A DNA stretch of 48,623 bases from NCBI RefSeq assembly GCF_001179945.1, contig NZ_CVSG01000006.1, forward strand, positions 1 to 48,623, given 5' to 3'. The position numbers and the translations under genes are program-made. Positions 17,901 through 25,719 of the stretch are shown one piece after another. Position 1 is the stretch's first letter. The number at the start of each line of letters is the position of its first letter. Under the pieces are notes generated by a model. It was not told the DNA's origin. It made no database searches and saw only the letters and a list, made by a program, of their open reading frames with translations. This DNA is from Candidatus Pelagibacter communis (GTDB lineage: Bacteria; Pseudomonadota; Alphaproteobacteria; Pelagibacterales; Pelagibacteraceae).

Positions 17901-18296
17901 ATGAGTAATAAAATGGACAAAATATTGGCAGAAATCTCAGCTGGTGAATTAATAGATAAGATAACGATTTTAGAGATAAAAAAAGAAAAAATAAAAGAAA
18001 AAGTGAAATTAATTGAAGTTGAAAAAGAATTAAAATCTCTTAATCTTACAAAAGAAAAATTCATAACTAATAATAATTTAATTTCAGATTATAAAAATAA
18101 ACTTAAAGATATAAATATCAAACTTTGGGACGTAGAAAATGGTAAAAGAGCTGCAGAAAAAAAACAAAACTTTGGACAAGAATTTATATCTCTAGCTAGA
18201 AATGTTTATAAATTAAATGATGAGAGAGCAAAAATTAAATTAGCAATTAACAATAAGTTGGGATCAAATATTAAAGAGGTAAAATCTCACGAGTAA
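17901..18296 (+). CDS. DUF6165 family coiled-coil protein
   Basis: This 131-residue charged protein has the N-terminal ISAGELIDKITILEIKKEKI typical of the DUF6165 family. That family is commonly encoded beside LPS glycosyltransferases and has no known function. The rest is almost entirely helical with heptad-like Lys/Glu/Leu spacing, including LWDVENGKRAAEKKQNFG and LNDERAKIKLAIN, so a coiled coil is likely. Position next to a GT9 and a GT4 gene fits a role in sugar assembly. It ends 1 base before the stop of the convergent amidase gene. Confidence 0.8.
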   Translation: MSNKMDKILAEISAGELIDKITILEIKKEKIKEKVKLIEVEKELKSLNLTKEKFITNNNLISDYKNKLKDINIKLWDVENGKRAAEKKQNFGQEFISLARNVYKLNDERAKIKLAINNKLGSNIKEVKSHE

Positions 18297-18297
18297 A

Positions 18298-19095
18298 TTA
18301 GTCACCTTTCAAACTTGGAATCTTTAATCTTAATACTTTAGGTAATTTAGCGTCAATTACCGCTGTAATAACCCCTTCATTTTTTTTTAATTCTTTTAAT
18401 ATTTTTCCATCAGGCGAAACAATCATAGAGTGTCCAAAAGTTTTTCGTCCATTATAATGTATCCCCCCTTGAGCAGGTGCGAAAATATAACAAAAATTTT
18501 CTATTGCTCTAGCTTTTAATAATGTATGCCAATGTTTTTTTCCTGTGGTCTCAGTAAATGCTGAGGGTACTGTTAAAAAAATAGAACCTGCTTTAGATAA
18601 TTTTCTATAAAGATTAGGAAACCTTAGATCATAACAAATACTAAAGCCAAGTTTGCCCCATGGCAAATTAAATGTCTTTTGGTTTTTCCCTGCTGAAAAT
18701 ATTTTAGACTCAAAATACTTTTCTTTTTTACTTAACACTACATCGTACATATGAATTTTATCGTAAAAAGATCTGATTTTTCCATTTTTATCAATTAATA
18801 CAGATCTATTAACTAATTTATTTTTTGAAACTTTAATTATTACAGAACCAACTAAAATCCATTTTTTGTATTTTTTTGCAAGTTTTTTTACTCCATTCAA
18901 ATAAATATCCTTATTCATAAATGTACATGTTTTTAATAATTCCTTTTTTTTCAAAGAAAATTGAGATGATACTTCAGGGGTTAATATAAAATCAGTTTTT
19001 TGTAGAACTGCTTTTTTGATTAAAATTGAAGTTCGCTTAAGATTATGATGAATATTATTATTTGATCTTAATTGAATACATGAAACACGAAACAT
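18298..19095 (-). CDS. Nitrilase-superfamily amidase (Nit1-like)
   Basis: This 265-residue carbon-nitrogen hydrolase has the catalytic triad Glu in ILTPEVS, Lys in YDKIHMYDV, and Cys in FSICYDLRFPNLY. The segments VPSAFTETTGKKHWHTLLKARAIEN and GHSMIVSPDGKIL resemble Nit1-type enzymes, which hydrolyse deaminated glutathione; omega-amidase (Nit2, used in methionine salvage) is a related alternative. I chose ATG 19095 (MFRVSCIQL) over the upstream in-frame ATG at 19125. It shares one base with the speDE stop (TAATG) and starts at the family's first beta-strand. It is the last gene of the polyamine/MTA operon. Confidence 0.87.
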   Translation of the reverse strand: MFRVSCIQLRSNNNIHHNLKRTSILIKKAVLQKTDFILTPEVSSQFSLKKKELLKTCTFMNKDIYLNGVKKLAKKYKKWILVGSVIIKVSKNKLVNRSVLIDKNGKIRSFYDKIHMYDVVLSKKEKYFESKIFSAGKNQKTFNLPWGKLGFSICYDLRFPNLYRKLSKAGSIFLTVPSAFTETTGKKHWHTLLKARAIENFCYIFAPAQGGIHYNGRKTFGHSMIVSPDGKILKELKKNEGVITAVIDAKLPKVLRLKIPSLKGD

Positions 19096-20135
19096 TACTT
19101 CATTATAGATGAAGCAAAATTCCATTTACAGTCAAAACTGGGAATATAAGCGCCAGATAATTTAACATTTCCAAAGCTTTTTTCTAAAACTTTACACCAA
19201 TTATCTACTTGTTTTGGTTTTTTATCTTGGCTTCCGACTTGAGCAGTTATCACACCACCTCTTTTTAAAATTCGTTTTAAACCTTTCATATTTTTCTTAG
19301 CTAAATCTATGCAGTATTGGTCATCATTTAAATCAACAAAAATTTTGTCATATTTAGAATCTTCTATTTCTTTAATACTTTTAAAGGCATCTCCCCAAAA
19401 AGTTTTTATTTTGTTACTTTTTTTAACTTTAGAACAAACTTTTGGTAGATGACGGTAACAAACATCAACTATCTCTGGGTCTAACTCAAACCAATCGATA
19501 TAATTTGAATTATTTTCTAAACAAGCTCTGGCTACTCCCCCGTCTCCTCCACCAATTATCGCTACATTATTATTTTTTTTACTCAAATCATAACTGGATT
19601 TAAAAAAGTTTGAGCTATAAATTTTTTCATCTTTTTCAGCTACTTGAATTTCATGATCTATAAATAAAGCGTGACCAAACTCCTCTAGATCCATTATTTC
19701 AACAAATTGACCAACTTTAGAGGTGAATTTTTCTAAAACATCCTTGACCACATAGAATTTCTTTTGACCGGGAGTGCTATAAATATCATCATATAGACCT
19801 ACACTACTTCGATCAAAAGCATTGGTCACAACTCTTTGATGATCAATCTCTTTTCTTAAAATTTTAAGAGCAACTTTAGGGTTTACTTTTCCACATGTAA
19901 AAAAATCAAAGCTTATAACACCTCTTTCAGGAAAGGTATGAAAACTAAAATGGCTTTCTGACAATAAAGCGACTAAAGTAAAACCCTGTGGTTCAAATTT
20001 ATGGGAGGCAACGTTTAATATTTCTACCTTTGCAGCTTTTGCTATTTTATAAATTACTTTTTCATAAAACTCAGGCGAATAGTCTTTTATAACACCAAGA
20101 AAATCAATGGTAATGTGCTCACCAACTTTAATCAT
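19095..20135 (-). CDS. Fused S-adenosylmethionine decarboxylase - spermidine synthase
   Basis: Two enzymes are joined in 346 residues. Residues 1 to about 125 are a SpeD-type AdoMet decarboxylase: the processing site SESHFSFHTFPERG has S61 as pyruvoyl precursor, with H66 and C81 at the spacing of T. maritima S63, H68 and C83. Residues from about 130 are a SpeE-type aminopropyltransferase: DHEIQVAEKDEKIY (polyamine side), IIGGGDGGVARA (decarboxylated-AdoMet loop), FELDPEIVDV, and FVDLNDD, which keeps both Asp of the usual DSTD but lacks the following proline. The fusion makes and uses decarboxylated AdoMet, releasing methylthioadenosine for the MtnP encoded upstream in the same operon. Confidence 0.9.
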   Translation of the reverse strand: MIKVGEHITIDFLGVIKDYSPEFYEKVIYKIAKAAKVEILNVASHKFEPQGFTLVALLSESHFSFHTFPERGVISFDFFTCGKVNPKVALKILRKEIDHQRVVTNAFDRSSVGLYDDIYSTPGQKKFYVVKDVLEKFTSKVGQFVEIMDLEEFGHALFIDHEIQVAEKDEKIYSSNFFKSSYDLSKKNNNVAIIGGGDGGVARACLENNSNYIDWFELDPEIVDVCYRHLPKVCSKVKKSNKIKTFWGDAFKSIKEIEDSKYDKIFVDLNDDQYCIDLAKKNMKGLKRILKRGGVITAQVGSQDKKPKQVDNWCKVLEKSFGNVKLSGAYIPSFDCKWNFASSIMK

Positions 20136-20140
20136 AAAAA

Positions 20141-20785
20141 CTACCCTTTTTTATAATTTTTAAATTTTCCCAAGACAATTTTAATTTCTTTTTTTGAAAG
20201 AATCTTAGGTATTCCAATTCTTAGGGCATTTATATATTGATGGCAAATATTTTCGATCTCTTGAGCAAGTTCAAAGGTCTTCTCTAAATTTTCTCCAAAA
20301 GCAACCTGGCCGTGATTAGCAATCAAACATGCTGTTCTATTTTTCAACGCTTTAATAATATTTCTTGAAAGATTTTTTGTTCCAAAAGTTGCGTATTTAC
20401 TACACTTAATATCTTCCCCACCTGCTACTGCAACCATGTAGTGAAAGGCTGGAATGCTTTTTTGATGAGTTGAGACAGCCGAAGCACAAGTAGAGTGAGC
20501 ATGAACTATAGCTTTAGCCTCTTTTTTATTCACATAAATATCTTGATGAAATCTCCACTCTGATGATGGTTTTCCCTTTTTTTTATCATAAACACCTTTA
20601 AGGGTTACAAAGACAATATCTTTTGTTTTTAATGACGAATACTTTCTTCCTGATGGAGTAATATAAAAACCATCCACTCCTTTCTCTCTTGCTCTTGCAG
20701 ATATATTTCCTGATCTTAAAGCTGATAAATTCGTTATATTTAATTTTTTTGAATATTTAATTACTTCAGCTTTTAATTTACTCAC
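20141..20785 (-). CDS. Class II aldolase (fuculose-1-phosphate aldolase-like), probable methylthioribulose-1-P aldolase
   Basis: This 214-residue zinc aldolase has GNISARA, YITPSGRKY, PSSEWRFH (Glu corresponds to FucA E73), VHAHSTCASAVS (two Zn histidines) and IANHGQVAFG (third His). IPAFHYMVAVAGG and KYATFGT are strongly FucA-like rather than MtnB-like. It starts with GTG and overlaps the mtnA stop by 4 bases (GTGA). After MtnP and MtnA the substrate would be 5-methylthioribulose-1-phosphate. A FucA-type aldolase would split this to DHAP and methylthioacetaldehyde, as in the described DHAP shunt. MtnB dehydratase, from the same superfamily, is the alternative. Confidence 0.85.
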   Translation of the reverse strand: MSKLKAEVIKYSKKLNITNLSALRSGNISARAREKGVDGFYITPSGRKYSSLKTKDIVFVTLKGVYDKKKGKPSSEWRFHQDIYVNKKEAKAIVHAHSTCASAVSTHQKSIPAFHYMVAVAGGEDIKCSKYATFGTKNLSRNIIKALKNRTACLIANHGQVAFGENLEKTFELAQEIENICHQYINALRIGIPKILSKKEIKIVLGKFKNYKKG

Positions 20786-21852
20786 TTAAATAAACCTCTC
20801 AAACCTTTTTCTGAAGCTTCACAAACACCTTTTTCAGTGATTAAACCTGTAATTAGTTTAGCAGGCGTAACATCAAAAGCTAGATTTAAAGACTTACTTT
20901 TTTGTGGGTAAATTCTTACTTTTTTTATTTCTTTATTTTCATCTACCCCTTCAACATGTGATAGCTCTTCTGAATTTCTTTCCTCGATAGGAATTTTTTT
21001 ATGATCTTTGATATCCCAGTCTATAGTTGAACTTGGTAAGGCTACGTAAAAAGGAACATTATTGTCTTTTGCGGATAAAGCTTTTAAATAAGTTCCAATT
21101 TTATTACATACATCACCGTTAGATAGAGTTCTGTCAGTTCCAACGATACACATATCTACCTCTCCTCTTTGCATTAATATTCCGCCAGCATTATCTGTTA
21201 TTATGGTGTTTGATATTCCTTCTTCATTTAATTCATAGGATGTTAAGTTGGCTCCTTGGTTTCGTGGCCTTGTCTCATCAACCCAAACATGTAATTTAAT
21301 GCCTTTTTGATGAGCATGATAAATTGGTGAAGTAGCTGTCCCCCAATCTATAGTTGCTAACCATCCTGCATTACAATGAGTTAAAATATTGACTGTATCT
21401 TTTTTTTTGTTAGCAACATCTTCAATAATTTTAAGACCATTCAAACCGATATTTTTACAAAATTTTTCATCCTCTTCTGTAATCGCCTTTGCCTCACCAA
21501 GAGCTATTTTTAAGATATCTTTATTATTTACTCCAGATAGCTTCTTCATCATTCTGTCCACTGCCCACTTAAGATTAATCGCAGTGGGCCTTGATGCAAT
21601 TAATTCTTCGCTAGACTTCTTTAGAAAAGATAAATCATTTTTTTCGATAATAGATAAAACTAAACCATATGCAGCAGTTGCGCCAATTAATGGAGCGCCT
21701 CTCACCTCCATTGTTTTAATAGCATTAATTGCATCTTTAACGATTTTTAAATCTTTAATTATAAACTGATGAGGAAGTTTTGTTTGATCAATGATTTTCA
21801 CTAAATTGTTCTCAAACCAAATTGTTTTGTATGATTTGCCATCAATTTTCAT
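20782..21852 (-). CDS. mtnA: 5-methylthioribose-1-phosphate isomerase
   Basis: MtnA converts 5-methylthioribose-1-phosphate to methylthioribulose-1-phosphate. The 356-residue product has MEVRGAPLIGATAAYG, the catalytic cysteine in LTHCNAGWLATI, RPRNQGANLTSYEL, and the catalytic aspartate in CIVGTDRT, all standard for the family (related to eIF2B alpha). Length is normal. It overlaps the tautomerase gene by 4 bases upstream (ATGA) and the aldolase by 4 bases downstream, so the genes are tightly coupled. There is no sign of degeneration. Confidence 0.95.
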   Translation of the reverse strand: MKIDGKSYKTIWFENNLVKIIDQTKLPHQFIIKDLKIVKDAINAIKTMEVRGAPLIGATAAYGLVLSIIEKNDLSFLKKSSEELIASRPTAINLKWAVDRMMKKLSGVNNKDILKIALGEAKAITEEDEKFCKNIGLNGLKIIEDVANKKKDTVNILTHCNAGWLATIDWGTATSPIYHAHQKGIKLHVWVDETRPRNQGANLTSYELNEEGISNTIITDNAGGILMQRGEVDMCIVGTDRTLSNGDVCNKIGTYLKALSAKDNNVPFYVALPSSTIDWDIKDHKKIPIEERNSEELSHVEGVDENKEIKKVRIYPQKSKSLNLAFDVTPAKLITGLITEKGVCEASEKGLRGLFK

Positions 21853-22295
21853 TTACTTTTTTCCATTTTTTTTAACCTTTTTTTTAAGCTTGGTGACAAC
21901 GAATTAAACCATTTTTTTTCTTGTCCTGATTTGGGCAAAATTTCTCCGTACTCGATCATTTGATCTGGCAATAAATCTTCTAAGTAAACCCAAACAAAAT
22001 CGCTCTGCAACTTTGTATTCTTAACTAAAATTTTTCTTAGACCTATAATTAATTTTTTTTTAACTTTTGATGTTCGTCCAGCTCTTATCTGTCCGTTTAA
22101 AAAAATTTCTTTAGTTTTTACTAATTTGCCACCCATGAAATGAGCATTTTTTTGATTTTTTTGAAATATAACTTGAGCAAAAAAGGTATTTGCGCCAGTA
22201 AATTTATTATGAGCATTTGTTATATCATTCGCAATAGAATTTTTTTGTTTTTGAGAAAGATTAATGTTTGAATATTTGACTGTATAAGTTGGCAT
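21849..22295 (-). CDS. Tautomerase-family protein embedded in the methylthioadenosine operon
   Basis: The 148-residue product begins MPTYTVKYSNINLS. After Met removal Pro1 would be the general base used by 4-oxalocrotonate tautomerase and cis-CaaD-like enzymes. LSQKQKNSIANDITNAH is the first helix, and the arginine in NGQIRAGR falls where the family often has a substrate-binding Arg. The C-terminal 40 residues are Lys-rich and not family-typical. It sits between mtnP and mtnA, overlapping mtnA by 4 bases, so it is expressed with the salvage enzymes. No tautomerase step is part of the textbook methionine salvage or DHAP-shunt routes, so its role is open. Confidence 0.78.
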   Translation of the reverse strand: MPTYTVKYSNINLSQKQKNSIANDITNAHNKFTGANTFFAQVIFQKNQKNAHFMGGKLVKTKEIFLNGQIRAGRTSKVKKKLIIGLRKILVKNTKLQSDFVWVYLEDLLPDQMIEYGEILPKSGQEKKWFNSLSPSLKKRLKKMEKSK

Positions 22296-22300
22296 TAAGA

Positions 22301-23179
22301 TTATTTTTTATTTAAAACTCTTCCAGCAATATTTTGTAATTTTTTTATTGTTTTTTTTGTTCTCAATTTTGGATCAGTAATTATAGCTACATCTAAACAG
22401 TTGTTTGCAGGATCTTTCTCTACTGGATAGTTTTTAAAAGTTTTTATGATTTCTTTGATCATATTTTGTGCATTAGCTGCATTTTTCATTAGAGTTTGAA
22501 TTACCATACTGACATCAACTTCATCATGATCAGGGTGCCAACAATCGTAGTCTGTCACCATAGCAACTGTGCTATATCTAATTTCTGCTTCTCTTGCTAA
22601 TTTAGCCTCAGGCATATTTGTCATACCAATTACATCGGCGCCCCAAGACCTATATAAGCGAGACTCAGCTAGAGTAGAAAATTGAGGACCTTCCATAACT
22701 ACATAGGTGCCTCCAACTTGATGTTTAATATTTAGTTTTTTTAAGGCAGTCTCACAACATTTCGATAGGCCTTCGCTTATCGGCTTTGCCATTGACACAT
22801 GAGCAACAATCTCATCATTAAAAAAAGTTTTGATTCTAGAAAATGTTCTATCAATAAATTGATCAACTATTACAAACTTTCCAGGTTCTAAATTTTCTTT
22901 TAAAGAACCTACTGCAGATACAGATATAATATCCGTTACTCCAAATTGCTTCATTGCGTCTATGTTGGCTCTAAAATTTATATTCGAAGGACTGATTTTA
23001 TGACCTCTTGAATGTCTAGGAATAAAACATATTTCTTCTTTTTCAAAACTAGCTATTAAAACTTCATCTGATGGTCTTCCCCAAGGTGTATTGATTTTTT
23101 TCCATTTGGGTTTTTCAAACCCCTCCATTTTATATAATCCGCTGCCACCAATTATCCCGAGCTTTCTTTTTTTCATCAT
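22301..23179 (-). CDS. mtnP: S-methyl-5'-thioadenosine phosphorylase
   Basis: MtnP splits methylthioadenosine, the waste of spermidine synthesis, into adenine and 5-methylthioribose-1-phosphate. The 292-residue product has LGIIGGSGLY, FIPRHSRGHKISPS (phosphate site), VVMEGPQFSTLAESRLYRSWGADVIGMTNMPEA and MVTDYDCWHPDHD, all diagnostic of the MTAP branch rather than purine nucleoside phosphorylase. It is the first gene of the operon and divergent from apt with only 40 bases between. Two ATG codons are adjacent (23179 and 23176); either can be used. Confidence 0.95.
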   Translation of the reverse strand: MMKKRKLGIIGGSGLYKMEGFEKPKWKKINTPWGRPSDEVLIASFEKEEICFIPRHSRGHKISPSNINFRANIDAMKQFGVTDIISVSAVGSLKENLEPGKFVIVDQFIDRTFSRIKTFFNDEIVAHVSMAKPISEGLSKCCETALKKLNIKHQVGGTYVVMEGPQFSTLAESRLYRSWGADVIGMTNMPEAKLAREAEIRYSTVAMVTDYDCWHPDHDEVDVSMVIQTLMKNAANAQNMIKEIIKTFKNYPVEKDPANNCLDVAIITDPKLRTKKTIKKLQNIAGRVLNKK

Positions 23180-23219
23180 TTAATTATTAATACTTTTTTG
23201 CTAGAACTTGAAGCATAAT

Positions 23220-23747
23220 ATGGATTTAAAAAAATATATAAGATCAATTCAAGATTATCCAAAAAAAGGAATTTTATTTAGAGATATTACTACCTTAATA
23301 AAAAATGCTGAGGCATTTAAATATACAAATGATAAGATAATCGAAATTTCTAAAAAAATTGACTTTGATAAAGTTGCGGCAATAGAGTCCAGGGGTTTCG
23401 TTTTTGCCTCGACAGTCTCTTATTTAATGAGAAAGCCTTTTATTTTACTTAGAAAAAAAGATAAACTTCCAGCAGAAACTCACTCGATAGATTTTGAACT
23501 TGAATACGGCAAAGCAACTATAGAAGTCCACAAAGATTCGATTAATAAGGATGAAAAAATTCTTATAATTGATGATTTAATTGCCACAGGTGGGACTGCA
23601 GAGGCTGCTGCAAAACTTGTAGAGCTCTCTGATGGAAAAGTAGCTGGATTTATTTTTGTAATTAATCTATTTGATTTGCCAGGGGAAAAACTTCTTAAAA
23701 AGAAAGGCTATCTTACTAAAAGTCTAATTGAATTCCCTGGTCATTAA
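23220..23747 (+). CDS. apt: Adenine phosphoribosyltransferase
   Basis: Apt converts adenine and PRPP to AMP. The 175-residue product has DYPKKGILFRDITTLI near the start, IESRGFVFA, LRKKDKLPAET and the PRPP loop IIDDLIATGGTAEAA. I chose ATG 23220 because it gives the common family N-terminus MDLKKYIRSIQDYP; a TTG at 23208 would add four residues. The gene is divergent from mtnP, whose product adenine it would recycle, so the pair is a logical unit. Its stop overlaps the convergent epimerase gene by 4 bases. Confidence 0.95.
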   Translation: MDLKKYIRSIQDYPKKGILFRDITTLIKNAEAFKYTNDKIIEISKKIDFDKVAAIESRGFVFASTVSYLMRKPFILLRKKDKLPAETHSIDFELEYGKATIEVHKDSINKDEKILIIDDLIATGGTAEAAAKLVELSDGKVAGFIFVINLFDLPGEKLLKKKGYLTKSLIEFPGH

Positions 23748-24760
23748 ATTTCTTTGTTTTTCCAAGTTGATGGTGTTAATTCATTTTCAATTTCAATATT
23801 AATATTGTAATCAAATGGCTTCACACCTCTTTTTTTAATATATTCAAATGTTTTTCTTATTCCGTCATTTAAAGAAACTTTTGTTTTATAGTTTAATAAA
23901 GACCTAGCTTTCTCAGCAGAGCAAGTTGCATGTTTCACCTCTTTTGGTCTATCTTTTTTATAGATGGGGTTCAGGTTAACTCCTGTAATATTCGAGCAAA
24001 TCTCAGCAATTTTATTTATTGATACAAATTCTTCATCTGGTCCAATATTTATTGTTTCTTTATTAACATTTTTTTGATCAAGCATAGGTATTAAACAACT
24101 TAAACAGTCATCAATGTATGAAAAGCATCTGGTTTGTTCACCGTCTCCGTAGATTATTGGTGCTTTGCCTTGTAACATACGATTGATCATTATTGAAACG
24201 ACGTTTCTAAATGGATCATCATATTTTTGCCTTGGGCCAATAATGTTATGTGGTATTGCAATTACCCATTCAATTTTATTAAGATCACAAAGATTTTTTA
24301 AAACGTCCTCAGCTGCGACTTTTGAAATTGCGTAGGGATCAACAGGTTTTGGTTTCATGGACTCGGTAAATGGAGTTATTTGATCACCATATCTTGCCAT
24401 GGAAGAACAAAAAATAATTCGTTTAACCTTTTCGTTCACTGCTGCTGAAAAAATTGAAACTGAAGCCAAATAATTATTTTTCGTAATCTCGAATGGTGAA
24501 AAAACAGATAGACCTTCATGAGCAGTGGCTGCACAGTGATAGACAACTTCTACACCTTTCATTATGGATTTTATTTTTTCAAAATCACAACAATCTAATT
24601 TATGAAATTCTATATTTTTAGGAATATTGTCATCGTATCCGCCTAACATATTATCTATACCGATTACTTTATGACCAAGCTCAGCCAATTTTTCACTAAG
24701 ATGAGAGCCCAAAAAACCTGCTACGCCTGTTACTAAAATTTTTTTGTTTTTCAATGACAT
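23744..24760 (-). CDS. NAD-dependent sugar epimerase/dehydratase (UDP-glucose 4-epimerase-like)
   Basis: This 338-residue extended short-chain dehydrogenase has ILVTGVAGFLGSHLSEKLAE (NAD loop TGxxGxxG), VYHCAATAHEG, CSSMARYGD with the catalytic Ser region, and YAISKVAAE with the YxxxK pair. The C-terminal half IYGDGEQTRCFSYIDDC and INIGPDEEFVSINKIA are typical of UDP-glucose/UDP-glucuronate 4-epimerases. Substrate is not certain. It opens the polysaccharide island and is co-directional with a GT2 gene 38 bases upstream. Confidence 0.88.
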   Translation of the reverse strand: MSLKNKKILVTGVAGFLGSHLSEKLAELGHKVIGIDNMLGGYDDNIPKNIEFHKLDCCDFEKIKSIMKGVEVVYHCAATAHEGLSVFSPFEITKNNYLASVSIFSAAVNEKVKRIIFCSSMARYGDQITPFTESMKPKPVDPYAISKVAAEDVLKNLCDLNKIEWVIAIPHNIIGPRQKYDDPFRNVVSIMINRMLQGKAPIIYGDGEQTRCFSYIDDCLSCLIPMLDQKNVNKETINIGPDEEFVSINKIAEICSNITGVNLNPIYKKDRPKEVKHATCSAEKARSLLNYKTKVSLNDGIRKTFEYIKKRGVKPFDYNINIEIENELTPSTWKNKEI

Positions 24761-24798
24761 AAAAGTTTTATATATAAAATAAAAATTTAAGCAATTGA

Positions 24799-25641
24799 TT
24801 ATAATTTTGGTCTATACCAAGAACTTTTTCCTCTCATAGAATTTAATAATCCTGAAAATCTATGATAGTAAATTTCTTTTTTTTGTTCATTAAATGTCAA
24901 AATATAAAAAACATATTTAAACGCTGATTTTATTAACTTTCCACTGACTTTAAACATTGAAGAAAAATATCCATAATGTTTTTTATTAAAATAAAAGGTA
25001 GACCACATCCAATGCCAATTTCTTGATAGTTCCATTTCAAATTCTACTGATTTATTGTGAGATTTACCTCCTAAATGATGAATTATGATATTTTTATCTA
25101 AATAAATTTTTTTACCGTTTTTTTTAAGTCTTTTACAAAGATCAATTTCCTCTAAATAAATAAAAAAGTTCTTATCAAAAAATCCTACCTCTTCGAATTG
25201 TTTAATATTAAAAAACATTGCAAATCCTTTTAATTGATTGACCTGAAAAATTTGATCTTTATTTTCATTTAAATCTTTTTTACTATACTCCTCTTGTTGA
25301 GCTGGACCGATAATAGCGAAATCTTTAATTTTTTCAGAGCTTTTAAGAAAATTATTTATCGTATCTTTCTCTAGATGTGTATCTGGATTAAGGATTAAAG
25401 CGAATTGACTTTTTACTTTTGACAAACCATAATTATTTCCTTTAGCATATCCAAGATTCTCGCCTGTCAAATAACATTGCACATTTGAATATTTTTCTTC
25501 GATATTTTTTTTGAAATCATGATTGTTTGAGTTTTCAATTATTATCACTTTGTAATTGGAGCTTATAGAGTTTAAGCACTGATAAATCTTATCTTCACTT
25601 TTAAATGTATTGATTACTACTGTTAATTTAGTGTTAGTCAT
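24799..25641 (-). CDS. Glycosyltransferase family 2
   Basis: This 280-residue GT-A enzyme has the N-terminal LTVVINTFKSEDKIYQCLNSI, ENLGYAKGNNYGL and the metal-binding NPDTHLEKDTI (DxD-like, here PDT as in rhamnosyltransferase-type GT2). The acceptor-side FFIYLEEIDLCKRLKKNGKKIY ends the catalytic domain; YLEEIDLC is the usual ExDL. An amphipathic C-terminal tail follows. The pattern resembles WbbL-type rhamnosyltransferases, and a dTDP-rhamnose gene set begins 79 bases away on the opposite strand, which fits but does not prove rhamnose as donor. Confidence 0.9.
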   Translation of the reverse strand: MTNTKLTVVINTFKSEDKIYQCLNSISSNYKVIIIENSNNHDFKKNIEEKYSNVQCYLTGENLGYAKGNNYGLSKVKSQFALILNPDTHLEKDTINNFLKSSEKIKDFAIIGPAQQEEYSKKDLNENKDQIFQVNQLKGFAMFFNIKQFEEVGFFDKNFFIYLEEIDLCKRLKKNGKKIYLDKNIIIHHLGGKSHNKSVEFEMELSRNWHWMWSTFYFNKKHYGYFSSMFKVSGKLIKSAFKYVFYILTFNEQKKEIYYHRFSGLLNSMRGKSSWYRPKL

Positions 25642-25719
25642 GTTATTTTTAATCTATTGATTTAAATAACTATTTTATTACATTATATATTAAAAAATGT
25701 CTCTCAAATCTAAATTTTA

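Noticed and set aside
19096-19125. Upstream start (ATG 19125) for the nitrilase-like gene
   Set aside because: It would extend into the speDE coding end; the TAATG junction at 19095 and family start favour the shorter form.
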